From: Leisingera aquimarina DSM 24565
Lineage (GTDB): Bacteria > Pseudomonadota > Alphaproteobacteria > Rhodobacterales > Rhodobacteraceae
DNA length: 64,000 nucleotides
Reading direction: 5' to 3'
NCBI RefSeq assembly: GCF_000473165.1
Contig: NZ_KI421504.1
Coordinates: 930,596-994,595, forward strand
How positions within the stretch are numbered: the first letter of the stretch is position 1; every line of letters starts with the position of its first letter. Positions 8,181-17,664 of the stretch are shown here, in pieces. A model generated the notes under the pieces. The model had not been told where the DNA came from. It made no database searches and saw nothing but the letters and a program-made list of their open reading frames with translations. The translations under genes were made by a program, and so were the position numbers.

Positions 8181-9364
8181 GTCACAATCCCCAGTTCATT
8201 GCCGACCTTGCCAAATGCGGCCAATGCCCTGTCCAGTTCATCCCGCGTCAGCGCCGCGTTCATCTGGGTGCGGATGCGCGCCTGGCCGCGCGGCACCACC
8301 GGGAAGAAGAAGCCGGAGACATAAACGCCCTCGTCAAACAGTTTTGCAGCCATATCCTGCGCCAGCTGCGCCTCGCCCAGCATCACGGGGATGATCGGAT
8401 GCTCACCGGGTAAGAGATCAAAGCCCAGATTTTCCAAGCCAGCACGCCAGTAACGCGCATTCTCAAACAGCTGCGCCCGCAGCCCGTCCCCTTCCTCCAC
8501 CAGCCGGATCGCCTCTAGCCCGGCAGCAACAATCGATGGCGGCAGCGAATTGGAGAACAAATAGGGCCGCGCCCGCTGCCGCAGCAGGTCGATCACTGGC
8601 TGCGGCCCGGCGATATAACCGCCGATGGCCCCCCCAAGTGCTTTGCCCAAGGTTCCCGTCAGGATGTCCACGTCCACTCCGAAATGCTCCGGGGTGCCCG
8701 CGCCCGTTGCGCCCATGAAGCCGGTGGCGTGGCAGTCATCCACCATAACTACCGCATCGTATTTATCCGCCAGCGCGCGGATTTCGGGCAGCTTGGCCAG
8801 GTATCCATCCATCGAGAAAACGCCATCGGTCGCAATCATGATATGCCGTGCCCCATCCTCGCGCGCCTGTTTCAGCCAGGCCTCCAGATCGTTCATATCA
8901 CTGTTCAGATACCGGTAGCGCTTGGCCTTGCATAGGCGCACCCCGTCGATGATCGACGCGTGGTTCAGCGAGTCCGAGATGATCGCATCCTCCGGCCCCA
9001 GCAGCGGCTCGAACAGCCCGCCGTTGGCGTCGAAGCAGGCGGCAAACAGGATCGCGTCATCCTTGCCTAGAAACTTGGCCAGGCGGCTCTCCAGCTCCCG
9101 GTGAATGTCCTGCGTCCCGCAGATGAAGCGCACGCTCGCCATGCCGAACCCTTTCGGCTCCATCGCCGATTTTGCGGCCTCGATCAGGGCGGGGTGGTCG
9201 GCCAGTCCAAGGTAGTTGTTGGCGCAGAGGTTGATCACCTGCCGGTCTCCAACCGTGATCTCGCCGCCCTGAGGCGAGGTGATCATTCGCTCACGTTTAT
9301 ACAGCCCCTCAGCCTCGATCTGGGCAAGCGTGTTGGAGATGTCGGTCAGAAATGCATTGGACAT
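8177..9364 (-). CDS. kbl: 2-amino-3-ketobutyrate CoA ligase (glycine C-acetyltransferase)
   Basis: Kbl splits 2-amino-3-ketobutyrate with CoA into glycine and acetyl-CoA, completing threonine breakdown begun by Tdh. The 395-residue alpha-oxoamine synthase carries [10 protein letters not shown] near 49, [12 protein letters not shown] near 207 and the PLP lysine K241 in [16 protein letters not shown] site lies 9 bases before the ATG. It is the first gene of the kbl-tdh operon. The upstream region holds a GAAAT-N5-ATTTC inverted repeat (9420-9434), a possible regulator site. Confidence 0.96.
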   Translation of the reverse strand: MSNAFLTDISNTLAQIEAEGLYKRERMITSPQGGEITVGDRQVINLCANNYLGLADHPALIEAAKSAMEPKGFGMASVRFICGTQDIHRELESRLAKFLGKDDAILFAACFDANGGLFEPLLGPEDAIISDSLNHASIIDGVRLCKAKRYRYLNSDMNDLEAWLKQAREDGARHIMIATDGVFSMDGYLAKLPEIRALADKYDAVVMVDDCHATGFMGATGAGTPEHFGVDVDILTGTLGKALGGAIGGYIAGPQPVIDLLRQRARPYLFSNSLPPSIVAAGLEAIRLVEEGDGLRAQLFENARYWRAGLENLGFDLLPGEHPIIPVMLGEAQLAQDMAAKLFDEGVYVSGFFFPVVPRGQARIRTQMNAALTRDELDRALAAFGKVGNELGIVT

Positions 9365-9526
9365 GAGCTAACTCCCTGGGTGTCTCGAGTCGCGTGTCTA
9401 TCATAGCGGACGTGTTTCCGAAATACAGGATTTCAGTATCGCGGAAAAAAATCCGTGAAACCGGAACCGAAGGCGGAAACATCACCCGGCCGGACTATCT
9501 CATCCCAAAACAGGGAGGAAACAGTC

Positions 9527-9928
9527 ATGGCACGGGTCACAGGCATCGGCGGGGTGTTCATCAAGGCGCACGGCGGCGCCAAGGAGTTGGCAGAATGGTA
9601 CCGCGACCATCTGGGGCTAGACCTGGCGGATTTCGGCGGCGCCGTCCTCAATTGGGAGGAGGACAAGGCCGGCGACGGCGGCCTCACCGTATGGGCCACT
9701 GCTGATCCGGACGGGACCTGGTTCGACCCCAGTATCTCGGGCTTCATGATCAACTACCGGGTTGATGACATGGACGGCATGGTTGCCCAGCTGACTGCCG
9801 CAGACATTCCCATCCTGAAAGGGCCTGACGCCCATGAAAACGGCCGTTTTGCCTGGATCATGGACCCGGAAGGCAACAAGGTGGAGCTGTGGGAACCTGC
9901 GCTTTGGGATGAGAGCAACAAGGGCTGA
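9527..9928 (+). CDS. VOC-family (glyoxalase/dioxygenase fold) protein
   Basis: A 133-residue protein with the paired beta-alpha-beta-beta-beta units of the vicinal oxygen chelate fold. One half starts GIGGVFIKAHGGAKELAEWYRDHLGL; the second holds NYRVDDMDGMVAQL and ends with the classic FAWIMDPEGNKVELWEP. Metal-site residues plausibly include the glutamate of VELWEP. Family members isomerise, cleave C-C bonds or bind drugs; the reaction here is unknown. The start at 9527 is fixed by a very good GGAGGA site. It is a single-gene unit, convergent with cspA. Confidence 0.85.
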   Translation: MARVTGIGGVFIKAHGGAKELAEWYRDHLGLDLADFGGAVLNWEEDKAGDGGLTVWATADPDGTWFDPSISGFMINYRVDDMDGMVAQLTAADIPILKGPDAHENGRFAWIMDPEGNKVELWEPALWDESNKG

Positions 9929-9956
9929 CAGTCCCATTATGCCCTAATGGCAGGCA

Positions 9957-9990
9957 CAAAAAAACGCGGCCCCTTTGCAGGGACCGCGTT
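9957..9990 (-). terminator. Intrinsic terminator of the cold-shock gene
   Basis: On the minus strand a GC stem (ACGCGGTCCC with GGGCCGCGT, one bulge) is followed by a run of seven T residues. It lies 24 bases past the cspA stop and may also limit read-through from the facing VOC gene. Confidence 0.8.
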
Positions 9991-10013
9991 TCAGAACTGC
10001 TAAGCTTGAAAGC

Positions 10014-10220
10014 TTATGCCAGCGCCAGGTTCACAGCCGACTCGCGGCCGTCACGGCCGGGCTCGATGTCGAAAGTGACTTTCTGGTTGTCCGCCAGGCC
10101 GGTCAGGCCGGAACGCTCAACAGCGGAGATGTGCACGAACACATCTTTGCTGCCGCCGTCGGGTGCGATGAAGCCGAAGCCTTTGGTGGTGTTGAACCAT
10201 TTTACGGTGCCGGTGGCCAT
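10014..10220 (-). CDS. cspA: Cold-shock domain protein (CspA family)
   Basis: A 68-residue single-domain nucleic-acid chaperone. It has the RNP1-like KGFGFIAPD (residues 13-21) and RNP2-like DVFVHISA (26-33) motifs, on the OB-fold start [10 protein letters not shown]. It binds single-stranded RNA or DNA and relieves mRNA structure. An AGGAGA site precedes the ATG. A long leader region upstream contains an eight-base inverted repeat, consistent with post-transcriptional control known for csp genes. Whether this copy is cold-induced cannot be read from sequence. Confidence 0.95.
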   Translation of the reverse strand: MATGTVKWFNTTKGFGFIAPDGGSKDVFVHISAVERSGLTGLADNQKVTFDIEPGRDGRESAVNLALA

Positions 10221-10316
10221 ATCCGTAGTCTCCTATAATTGCTGCCCGCGGAAGTGCGGCAGCCTGGCGTAGTCGGTCTGGATCGAGAGACTGAAAACGC
10301 CGCAAAGCGGGAGACA

Positions 10317-10348
10317 GTGGATCGACAAGAATAACGTTAGCGATCCAC
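10317..10348. promoter_or_regulatory. Inverted repeat in the cspA upstream region
   Basis: GTGGATCG (10317-10324) and CGATCCAC (10341-10348) form a perfect eight-base inverted repeat around a 16-base spacer, about 100 bases before cspA. The spacing suits either an operator read on one DNA face or a hairpin in a long leader. Nothing else stands out in the 10221-10544 gap apart from the cspA ribosome site. Confidence 0.5.
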
Positions 10349-10544
10349 ATATGGTCCGATGCCGTGAGTCTTTCAAGGGCTTTGTTCCGGAAAGGTGGAG
10401 AGAGGGGCTTTCTTGCCGGTGCGTTTACGCTGGTTCAGCTAAAAAGATCTTGCTCAAATCCAAAATCTCCCGCCTGTCTGAAAGGTCTGCCAATGCCTGG
10501 GTTGATATTGAAACAAGGGGTGCAGCCGGGCTTGAGGGCATACC

Positions 10545-11111
10545 TCAAGCCGTTTTCACAATAAGAAACACCCGCGCCGGGCCCTCGGGAGCGGTGACCG
10601 AATGCGCAACATCAGCGGCATAGCGGGCAGTGTCGCCTGTTTGCAGCAAGTTGTTGGCATTGCCCGAGGAAAGTGCAATTTCGCCCTCTAGAACGGTCAG
10701 CTGTTCCACTGTGCCGCGGGTGTGGGGTTGGCTGATCAGTGCACCACCCTTGTCGAAACGGATATCATAGACCTCGTGCCCGCCGGCGTCCTCCGGCGGC
10801 GACAGAATGCGGATCCGGCATCCTTGGCCCATGTTCTCGATCTTGGGCACATCTGTTGCGCGCAGAACCTCAATCCGGTCCTTCATGTCCCCTGTTTCCA
10901 GCAGCCCGGCAAAATCCACCTGCAACGCACGGGTGAGGTTCCACAGTGTTGCGATGGTGGGGGAGCTTTCGCCGCGCTCGATCTGGCTTACCATAGAGCG
11001 GCTGACGCCGGAGAGATTCGCCACCGCTTCCAGGCTCAGCCCTTGGGTGCGGCGGGCCTCTTTCAGGCGGGCGGGCAGCAGGGTCAGGATATCGTCTGTG
11101 TTTTCCGTCAT
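10545..11111 (-). CDS. XRE-family regulator with cupin sensor domain
   Basis: A 188-residue regulator. The N-terminal helix-turn-helix spans about residues 12-67 (LSLEAVANLSGVSRSMVSQIERGESSPTI, counted in two pieces). The C-terminal cupin has GGALISQPHTRGTVEQL and HSVTAPEGPARVFLI. Cupin-XRE proteins typically sense small metabolites and control a neighbouring gene. It is divergent from a thiolase gene with 173 bases between the starts. A perfect 16-base palindrome covers its own start codon, which suggests autoregulation. Confidence 0.88.
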   Translation of the reverse strand: MTENTDDILTLLPARLKEARRTQGLSLEAVANLSGVSRSMVSQIERGESSPTIATLWNLTRALQVDFAGLLETGDMKDRIEVLRATDVPKIENMGQGCRIRILSPPEDAGGHEVYDIRFDKGGALISQPHTRGTVEQLTVLEGEIALSSGNANNLLQTGDTARYAADVAHSVTAPEGPARVFLIVKTA

Positions 11112-11151
11112 GACGGAATCTCTGCGCCGTCAGGCGGGATTTGTCAAATCC
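11103..11151. promoter_or_regulatory. Palindromic operator cluster at the XRE-cupin start
   Basis: TTCCGTCATGACGGAA (11103-11118) is a perfect 16-base palindrome that includes the regulator's start codon. A third half-site, CCGTCA, follows at 11127-11132. A second palindrome, GGATTTGTCAAATCC (11137-11151), lies next to it. Together these look like an autoregulatory operator also placed to affect the divergent thiolase promoter. Confidence 0.6.
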
Positions 11152-11284
11152 TCCGGTCTTTCGGAATGTTGCGCCGCGGCGGTGCACGGAGAGTGACGCC
11201 GCGTTTCCATGACGGCACGTCCCGGCAGACAGGGTCATGCTGCGGGCGCATAATGGCGGCAACGCAGGAGTGAGGAGAAAGACA

Positions 11285-12460
11285 ATGACTGATATCGTGA
11301 TCCTGGACGGCGCCCGCACCGCCATTGGCACTTTTGGCGGCGCTTTGGCGGGCACTGCTCCCATCGATCTGGCGGCCACTGTGTCCAAGGCTGCGCTGCA
11401 GCGCTCGGGAGTTGAGGGCGGCCAGATCGGTCATGTGGTGTTCGGCCATATCATCAACACCGAGCCGCGCGACATGTACCTGAGCCGGGTTGCAGCGATG
11501 CAGGCGGGGGTGCCTGATGCGGTGCCCGCGATGAACGTGAACCGGCTTTGCGGTTCCGGAGTGCAGGCAATCATCTCAGCGTTTCAATCTCTTGCCATGG
11601 GTGATGCCGAGTTCGCACTGGCCGGCGGCGCCGAAAACATGTCGCGCAGCCCCTACATCCTCCAGCAAAGCCGCTGGGGTGCGAAGATGGGCGATGTGAA
11701 GTCGCTCGATATGATGCTGGGGGCGTTGAACTGCCCGTTCGGGACAGGTCACATGGGGGTTACAGCCGAGAACGTCGCCGATGAGCATGGTATTACGCGC
11801 GCGCAGATGGATGAATTTGCCGTCACCAGCCAGACCCGAGCGGCGGCTGCAATCGAGGCCGGGCATTTCAAATCGCAGATTGCGCCGGTAGAAGTGAAGG
11901 TCAAGCGCGACATAGTACCGTTTGAGGTGGACGAGCACCCCAAGGCGACCACCCTGGATGTGCTGGGCGGGCTGAAGGCGGTGTTCCAGAAAGACGGCCG
12001 GGTTACCGCCGGCAATGCCAGCGGAATCAACGATGGCGCGGCGGCGGTGGTACTGGCCACTGCCTCCGCAGCAGAGAAGGCAGGTCTGAGACCCAAGGCA
12101 CGGATTCTGGGCTATGCCCATGCAGGGGTGCGGCCGGAAGTAATGGGCATCGGCCCGGTGCCCGCAGTGCGCAGCCTGCTGGAGAAAACCGGCCTGTCAC
12201 CCAGTGATTTTGACGTGATCGAGTCAAACGAGGCCTTTGCCTCGCAGGCGCTGGCGGTGAACAAGGAACTGGGGCTGGATCCTGCCCGGGTGAACCCGAA
12301 CGGCGGAGCGATCGCGCTGGGCCATCCGGTGGGCGCGACCGGCGCTATCATCACATTGAAAACGCTCTATGAATTGGAACGGACTGGTGGGTCGAAAGGT
12401 CTGATCACCATGTGCATCGGCGGTGGCCAAGGCATCGCTTTGGCAATCGAGCGGTTGTAA
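11285..12460 (+). CDS. Acetyl-CoA acetyltransferase / thiolase
   Basis: A 391-residue thiolase. It carries the acylation cysteine C89 in NVNRLCGSG, the [11 protein letters not shown] segment, the histidine of [18 protein letters not shown], and the C-terminal base cysteine in CIGGGQG. Such enzymes condense or cleave acetoacetyl-CoA or longer 3-ketoacyl-CoAs; this one resembles the biosynthetic (PhaA/BktB-like) group, but chain length cannot be told. The ATG at 11285 has an AGGAG site 8 bases upstream. The divergent XRE-cupin regulator is its likely controller. Confidence 0.93.
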   Translation: MTDIVILDGARTAIGTFGGALAGTAPIDLAATVSKAALQRSGVEGGQIGHVVFGHIINTEPRDMYLSRVAAMQAGVPDAVPAMNVNRLCGSGVQAIISAFQSLAMGDAEFALAGGAENMSRSPYILQQSRWGAKMGDVKSLDMMLGALNCPFGTGHMGVTAENVADEHGITRAQMDEFAVTSQTRAAAAIEAGHFKSQIAPVEVKVKRDIVPFEVDEHPKATTLDVLGGLKAVFQKDGRVTAGNASGINDGAAAVVLATASAAEKAGLRPKARILGYAHAGVRPEVMGIGPVPAVRSLLEKTGLSPSDFDVIESNEAFASQALAVNKELGLDPARVNPNGGAIALGHPVGATGAIITLKTLYELERTGGSKGLITMCIGGGQGIALAIERL

Positions 12461-12462
12461 TT

Positions 12463-12541
12463 TAAGGGGGAAGAGAAGGGGGCGCTGCCCCCTCGCGCCT
12501 TGCGGCGCTCACCCCTGGAGTATTTGACACCAGAAAGAAGA
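12463..12541 (-). repeat. Dispersed intergenic element, copy 2
   Basis: Read on the minus strand the order is TTCTTTCTGG, AAATACTCCAGGGGTGAG, CGCCGCAAGGCGCGA, then GGGGGCAGCGCCCCC. This is the cleanest of the copies and lies between the convergent thiolase and ubiB genes. The inner GCGCCGCAAGGCGC and the final GGGGGC hairpins are both palindromic. Confidence 0.7.
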
Positions 12542-12567
12542 CTGGAGCCATTAGGGCCTTTGCATGC

Positions 12568-14097
12568 TCACAGCAGCAAGGCAACTACGGCAAAGAGGCT
12601 TGCTCCGCCGGCGGCTCCCAGAAGGGCCGGAGTTACCCAGCTGTTCGCGCTGCGTTTATGTGTCCCGTTCTGCGCCGCTTGTGCGATCAGCGCCTGTTCC
12701 ACCAGCGCGGGCAGCCGGGGACCAAACCGGGCCATCACCTTGGCGGTGTCCAGAAGGTCGGAAACCACGGCGCGCGGGCCGATTGATTTCTTGATGTAGT
12801 CCTCGACCACGGGTTGGGCGGCTTCCCAGATGTTGATGTGCGGATCCAGCGAGCGGGCAACGCCTTCAACCACCACCATGGTGCGCTGCAGCAGGATCAG
12901 CTCGGTGCGGGTTTCCATGCCGAAACGTTCGGTGACTTCAAACAGATAGTTCAGCAGTCGGCCCATGGAGATGTTTGAGGCATTCATGCCGAAGATCGGC
13001 TCCCCCACTGCGCGAAGGGCGCGGGCAAATTCGTCGACATCACGGTTGGCAGGCACGTATCCGGCCTCAAAATGCACTTCTGCCACGCGTTTGTAGTCGC
13101 GTTTTATAAAGCCATAGAGGATCTCGGCATAGACCCGGCGGGTGTACTCATCAATATGGCCCATAATGCCGAAATCATAGGCGATAATGTCACCGTTGGC
13201 CGCGACCTTCAGGTTGCCCTGGTGCATGTCGGCGTGGAAAAAGCCATCCCGCAGCGCATGGCGCAGAAACAGCGACAGCACCCTGTTGGCCAGGACCGGG
13301 CGGTCATGGCCCGCGGCATCCAGCGCGTCATTGTCCCCCAGCGCAACGCCGTCCGCCCAGCCCATTGTCATCACTCGCCGGGCGGAATAACCCCAACGGA
13401 TTTCGGGCAGTTGGAAGCCTTCGTCATTCACGGTATTGGCGGCAAATTCCGAGGCGGCGGCGCTTTCCAGACGCAGGTCCAATTCCCCTTGCACCACGCC
13501 GTCGAAATGCTCGATCACATCCATGGGTTTCAGGCGGCGGGCGCCGGGGGCGAAGAGGTCGACGATGCGGGCAGCGAAATAGAAGGCGTCGACATCCCTG
13601 TTGAAGGCCCGTTCGATGCCGGGGCGCAGCACCTTCACCGCGACTTCCTCGCCACTTTCGGCCAGAGTTGCCCGATGGACCTGGGCGATGGAGGCGGCGG
13701 CAACCGGGTCGCTGAAGTCGGAGAAGATTTCCGAGGCGGGGCGGCCCAGTTCCTTTTCCACTTCGGCTAGAGCCTCGGCGCGGGAGAATGGAGGCAGCTT
13801 GTCCTGCAAAACGCGCAGCTGCCTGGCGAGATCCTTGCCCACCACGTCGGGCCGGGTCGAGAGCACCTGGCCAAACTTGATATAAGCCGGTCCCAGTGCG
13901 TTCAGCGCCCGGGTTTCGGGCGGCATTGCCGGGTCGCCTTTGTAGCCCAGCCATTTGAACGGCCAGCCCAGGGTGCGGGCCAGGATGCGCAGCGGCTTTG
14001 GCGCCTCGAACGCCTCCAGCACCGAATGCATGGCGCCGGTGCGCTCGAAAGTGGCGCCTGTGCGGATCAGGCGCAAAATGTTGTGGGGACCGCGCAT
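12568..14097 (-). CDS. ubiB: UbiB family atypical kinase (ubiquinone biosynthesis)
   Basis: UbiB is an ABC1/ADCK-type atypical kinase/ATPase needed for ubiquinone formation. The 509-residue protein has the family KxGQ motif in AYIKFGQVLSTR, the AAASIAQVHRA glycine/alanine-rich loop, HADMHQGNLKV with the catalytic-loop residues, and YDFGIMGHI as the DFG-like metal motif. A hydrophobic C-terminus (PALLGAAGGASLFAVVALLL) anchors it in the membrane. Its start lies three bases after the ubiE stop, so ubiE-ubiB form an operon. Copy 2 of the dispersed element lies just past its stop. Confidence 0.94.
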   Translation of the reverse strand: MRGPHNILRLIRTGATFERTGAMHSVLEAFEAPKPLRILARTLGWPFKWLGYKGDPAMPPETRALNALGPAYIKFGQVLSTRPDVVGKDLARQLRVLQDKLPPFSRAEALAEVEKELGRPASEIFSDFSDPVAAASIAQVHRATLAESGEEVAVKVLRPGIERAFNRDVDAFYFAARIVDLFAPGARRLKPMDVIEHFDGVVQGELDLRLESAAASEFAANTVNDEGFQLPEIRWGYSARRVMTMGWADGVALGDNDALDAAGHDRPVLANRVLSLFLRHALRDGFFHADMHQGNLKVAANGDIIAYDFGIMGHIDEYTRRVYAEILYGFIKRDYKRVAEVHFEAGYVPANRDVDEFARALRAVGEPIFGMNASNISMGRLLNYLFEVTERFGMETRTELILLQRTMVVVEGVARSLDPHINIWEAAQPVVEDYIKKSIGPRAVVSDLLDTAKVMARFGPRLPALVEQALIAQAAQNGTHKRSANSWVTPALLGAAGGASLFAVVALLL

Positions 14098-14100
14098 GGA

Positions 14101-14853
14101 TCAGATTTTCCAGCCGGAATGCAGGGCGGCGATGCCCAGTGACAGGTTGCGGTATTTGGCGTTCTCAAAACCTGCTTTGCGCACCATGCCCAGGAAAGTT
14201 TCCTGATCGGGGAAATTGCGGATCGATTCCACCAGATACTGATAGCTGTCGTAGTCGCCGGCTATCATCTGCCCCATCCGTGGGATCACGTTGAAGCTGT
14301 AGAGATCATAAAGCTTCTGCAGCCCGTCGTTTGGCAGCTGCGAGAACTCCAGCACCATCAGCCGGCCGCCGGGCCGCAGCACCCGGAAGGCCTCGTTCAG
14401 GGCTTCCTGCGGCCGGGTCACGTTGCGGATGCCGAAAGAGATCGTGTAGACGTCGAATGTATTGTCCTTGAACGGCAGCTTCATCGCGTCGCCGGTGACC
14501 CAGTCGAGGCTGTCCGCCATCTGCTCTGCTTCGGCGCGCTTGCGGCCTTCCTCCAGCATCGGGCGGGTGAGGTCCAGCACGGTGGAATGGCCGGACCCTG
14601 CGCGTTTCAGGAAGCGGAAGGAAATGTCGCCGGTGCCGCCTGCCACATCCAGCAGCCGCTGACCGGGTCGCGGCGCCAGCCAGTCCATCATCGCGTCTTT
14701 CCAGACCCGGTGGATGCCGACGCTCATCACATCGTTCATGATGTCGTATTTCGAGGCGACCGAGTTAAAGACCCCCTGCACGCGGCCGGCCTTCTCCTCC
14801 TCGCGGACGGTTTCGAACCCGAAATGGGTGGTATTGTCGCTGCTATCGCTCAT
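14101..14853 (-). CDS. ubiE: Ubiquinone/menaquinone C-methyltransferase
   Basis: UbiE C-methylates the demethoxy-quinol ring with S-adenosylmethionine. The 250-residue protein has the UbiE-specific [17 protein letters not shown] segment near 28, the SAM motif [13 protein letters not shown] near 67, and [13 protein letters not shown]. The ribosome site before the ATG at 14853 is weak. It is the first gene of ubiE-ubiB and is divergent from mutM, with 86 bases between the two starts. Confidence 0.96.
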   Translation of the reverse strand: MSDSSDNTTHFGFETVREEEKAGRVQGVFNSVASKYDIMNDVMSVGIHRVWKDAMMDWLAPRPGQRLLDVAGGTGDISFRFLKRAGSGHSTVLDLTRPMLEEGRKRAEAEQMADSLDWVTGDAMKLPFKDNTFDVYTISFGIRNVTRPQEALNEAFRVLRPGGRLMVLEFSQLPNDGLQKLYDLYSFNVIPRMGQMIAGDYDSYQYLVESIRNFPDQETFLGMVRKAGFENAKYRNLSLGIAALHSGWKI

Positions 14854-14939
14854 GAGGCTTGCCGTTTGCTGAATTCCGCCCTTGTTATAAGGCGCTGTGG
14901 GGCAGGCACAATGCGGCCCGTTGGTTCAGGAGGGGTGTA

Positions 14940-15791
14940 ATGCCAGAATTGCCCGAGGTCGAGACGGTGAAACGCGGATTGGCGCCTGCGATGGAGGGGG
15001 CGGTGATCACAAATGCGGCTGTGAACCGTCCTGATCTGCGCTGGCCGTTTCCGGAGCGGATGGCCGAGCGGCTGACCGGTGCGCGGGTCAATGGGCTGCG
15101 GCGGCGTTCGAAGTATATTCTGGCGGACCTGGACACTGAGGAGACACTGCTCATTCATCTGGGCATGTCGGGGCGGATGACGGTGTCTGGTGACCCGCTG
15201 GGCCAGTTTGCGCATGAGCACCCGCAGGCGGAGAAGCACGACCATGTTGTGCTGGACATGGATAATGGCGCCCGCATCACCTTCAACGACCCGCGCCGCT
15301 TCGGGGCGATGGATCTGCTGGAGACCGCAACGGCCGAAAGCAACAAACTGCTGGCGGTGCTGGGGCCGGAGCCGCTGGGAAATGATTTTCACGAGGACCA
15401 TCTGGTTGCCGCCTTCCAGGGTCGCAACACGCCGGTGAAATCCGCATTACTGGATCAGGGAATCATTGCGGGCCTTGGTAACATCTATGTTTGTGAAGCT
15501 TTGTTCCGTGCGGGAATTTCGCCACGCCGCAAGGCTGGGCAGATTGCCGCGCATCGGGTTGCGGCGCTGGTTCCGATCATCCGGGAAGTGCTGCAGGATG
15601 CCATCCGAGCAGGCGGATCGTCGCTCAAGGATTTCCGGCAAGCCTCTGGTGAGCTTGGATATTTTCAACACTCTTTCGATGCGTATGGACGCGAGGGTGA
15701 ACCCTGCCGCCGCGCGGGTTGCACGGGGTCAATTGCCAGAATCACCCAATCCGGGCGCTCCACCTTCTACTGTGTAAAGTGTCAAAGATAG
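14940..15791 (+). CDS. mutM: Formamidopyrimidine-DNA glycosylase
   Basis: MutM removes 8-oxoguanine and formamidopyrimidines and nicks the strand. The 283-residue protein has the N-terminal catalytic proline in [10 protein letters not shown], the [12 protein letters not shown] segment, the helix-two-turn-helix with [12 protein letters not shown], and a C-terminal zinc finger with cysteines at CRRAGC and CVKC. The ATG at 14940 is preceded by an excellent AGGAGG site; a longer in-frame start lacks family sequence. The divergence from ubiE is a frequent alphaproteobacterial arrangement. Confidence 0.96.
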   Translation: MPELPEVETVKRGLAPAMEGAVITNAAVNRPDLRWPFPERMAERLTGARVNGLRRRSKYILADLDTEETLLIHLGMSGRMTVSGDPLGQFAHEHPQAEKHDHVVLDMDNGARITFNDPRRFGAMDLLETATAESNKLLAVLGPEPLGNDFHEDHLVAAFQGRNTPVKSALLDQGIIAGLGNIYVCEALFRAGISPRRKAGQIAAHRVAALVPIIREVLQDAIRAGGSSLKDFRQASGELGYFQHSFDAYGREGEPCRRAGCTGSIARITQSGRSTFYCVKCQR

Positions 15792-15854
15792 CTTGATCAG
15801 AGGGACCCTTTTGGTAAGGACTCGGATCTGAACGGAACAACCGAAAGAGAAATC

Positions 15855-16631
15855 ATGGCCTACGAGACGATCAACGTCGATGTGCAGGACCACGTTTGCC
15901 TCATAAAACTGAACCGCCCAGAGGCGATGAACGCGCTCAACAAGGAGCTCATTGGCGAGCTCTGTGATGCTCTTGAGGAAGCCGATGCCAGCGACAAGGT
16001 GCGCTGCATTGTGCTGACCGGATCCGAGAAGGCTTTTGCCGCCGGTGCCGACATCAAGGAGATGTCGGAGATGAGCTTTACCGAAGTGTTCACCACGAAC
16101 CTGTTTGCCGATGCCAATGACCGGATCTCAGCCATTCGCAAACCGGTGATCGCGGCGGTGGCCGGCTATGCGCTGGGCGGCGGTTGCGAGCTGGCGATGC
16201 TCTGCGATTTCATTATCGCTGCCGAGACGGCCAAATTCGGCCAGCCGGAGATCAACCTGGGCGTTGTTGCAGGAATTGGCGGCACGCAGCGTCTGACCCG
16301 GTTCGTGGGCAAGTCCAAATCGATGGATATGAACCTCACTGGCCGCTTCATGAACGCCGAGGAAGCCGAACGCGCAGGCCTGGTGTCGCGCGTGGTGCCA
16401 GCCAAGAAGCTGATCGAGGAAGCTACCGCAGCGGCACAGAAGATCGCCGAAAAATCGTTGCTGACAGCGATGGCAGTCAAGGAAACGGTAAACCGCTCTT
16501 ACGAACTGCCGCTGAACGAGGGGCTGCTGTTCGAGCGCCGGGTGTTCCACTCGATGTTTGCAACTGAAGATCAGAAAGAGGGCATGGCCGCCTTCTTGGA
16601 AAAGCGTGAGGCGCAATTCCGGGACAAGTGA
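15855..16631 (+). CDS. Enoyl-CoA hydratase
   Basis: A 258-residue crotonase-fold enzyme that adds water across 2-enoyl-CoA in fatty acid oxidation or related pathways. It has the oxyanion-hole segment [11 protein letters not shown], the first catalytic glutamate in GGGCELAM and the second in FGQPEINLG, so it is a full hydratase rather than an isomerase. An AGAG ribosome site precedes the ATG. It follows mutM by 63 bases and ends at its own terminator. Substrate length cannot be assigned. Confidence 0.93.
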   Translation: MAYETINVDVQDHVCLIKLNRPEAMNALNKELIGELCDALEEADASDKVRCIVLTGSEKAFAAGADIKEMSEMSFTEVFTTNLFADANDRISAIRKPVIAAVAGYALGGGCELAMLCDFIIAAETAKFGQPEINLGVVAGIGGTQRLTRFVGKSKSMDMNLTGRFMNAEEAERAGLVSRVVPAKKLIEEATAAAQKIAEKSLLTAMAVKETVNRSYELPLNEGLLFERRVFHSMFATEDQKEGMAAFLEKREAQFRDK

Positions 16632-16657
16632 GCCCTGCCACTGATAGACATCGCGGG

Positions 16658-16686
16658 ACGGCGGGCGGATGGGCCCGCCGTTTTCC
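16658..16686 (+). terminator. Intrinsic terminator after enoyl-CoA hydratase
   Basis: ACGGCGGGC (16658-16666) pairs with GCCCGCCGT (16673-16681) around a six-base loop, and TTTT then a CCTTT run follow. Confidence 0.82.
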
Positions 16687-16847
16687 TTTCCGGACCAGCG
16701 CGCTTGCAATTCTGCACCGGATTGGATAGATGCCGCCCCATACATGCGCGTGCAGCCCGCTCTGGCTAGAATCACACCGGTTTTGTGACCCGGGTTCGGC
16801 TGGCATTGCGTCCGATAGAAACAGAACCCGAGATAAGGTCAAACACT

Positions 16848-17111
16848 ATGGCAAATTCGCCCCAAGCCAAGAAGCGCGCACGTCAGAACGAAAAGCGCTT
16901 TGCCGTCAACAAAGCCCGTCGTTCGCGCATCCGCACCTATCTGCGTAAAGTTGAAGAAGCCATCGCTTCCGGCGACAAAGAAGCTGCAACCGCAGCTCTG
17001 CGCGCAGCTCAGCCCGAGCTGATGCGCGGCGTTACCAAAGGTGTGTACCACAAAAACACCGCTTCCCGGAAAATCTCGCGCCTGTCCGCACGCGTTAAGG
17101 CACTGGCCTGA
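16848..17111 (+). CDS. rpsT: 30S ribosomal protein S20
   Basis: An 87-residue, very basic helical protein of the small subunit that binds 16S r[20 protein letters not shown] and [20 protein letters not shown] are typical of S20. The start at 16848 is chosen because the upstream frame is not S20-like. A weak AAGG site lies 10 bases upstream. Codon use is strongly biased to frequent codons, as expected for a ribosomal gene. Its placement before dnaA is typical of Rhodobacterales. Confidence 0.97.
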   Translation: MANSPQAKKRARQNEKRFAVNKARRSRIRTYLRKVEEAIASGDKEAATAALRAAQPELMRGVTKGVYHKNTASRKISRLSARVKALA

Positions 17112-17157
17112 GAGTTTCTCTGCTGAGCAAGCTCAAGCAGAGTTGAAAAGTTGTCAG

Positions 17158-17187
17158 GGCGCTGCAGATTGCAGCGCCTTGTTTTTT
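17158..17187 (+). terminator. Intrinsic terminator after rpsT
   Basis: A perfect nine-base-pair stem GGCGCTGCA / TGCAGCGCC with a GAT loop is followed by TTGTTTTTT. It separates rpsT from the dnaA region. Confidence 0.9.
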
Positions 17188-17664
17188 GGGAAAACCCTCG
17201 GCGGTGTTCTGCAGGCGCGAGAGATTCTTTGTCGCCAAAGGCAGAGTCAACATCATAGTTTCGTTGCTGCCGCCCCCCTCAAATTGCTACCAATAGGACA
17301 GCGATTCACTCGCTGGGGGGACAGGCTGCTTGCGGCAATCTTGACGGGCATCAAGGTTGTCAGGTTATCCGGTACAGACGGCACATCCGTGCGTGGTTCT
17401 GGCCGGAATCCACTGCTGTATCGGTTATGGACAGCAGCCTTGTCTCAATTGTGTGCGATACTGTTCGTCACGGCAAATCCGCCGCTTCTTGCGGCTGTTT
17501 TTGCTGTTTTGCGCGAACCTTCAGCCTTCGGGCAATGCGGCCACTGCTGGTCCGCACACATTTGTCCTGTGCGTGAACGCCCCCCGGGTGGTTGGGGGTG
17601 AAGATAGAATAGAATTGGCCCGGCCAAGGGGCCGCTGCTTTTTTGGGGACGCGTGAGGCGCAGC
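17188..17664 (+). promoter_or_regulatory. dnaA upstream region with candidate structured RNA
   Basis: This gap of about 480 bases has no plausible gene. At 17264-17338 three helices can form: TTGCTGC with GCGGCAA (one G-U pair), CCCCCC (17273-17278) with GGGGGG (17315-17320), and inside them AGCGA-TTCAC-TCGCT (17300-17314). A terminator-like hairpin, GCCGC-TTCTT-GCGGC followed by TGTTTTT, lies at 17481-17502. One near-match to a DnaA box, TTATGGACA, is at 17425-17433. A structured small RNA or a dnaA leader is possible; no function is shown. Confidence 0.4.

Noticed and set aside
17341-17440. Replication origin next to dnaA
   Set aside because: Only one near-match to a DnaA box (TTATGGACA) is visible, with no AT-rich unwinding region or box cluster.
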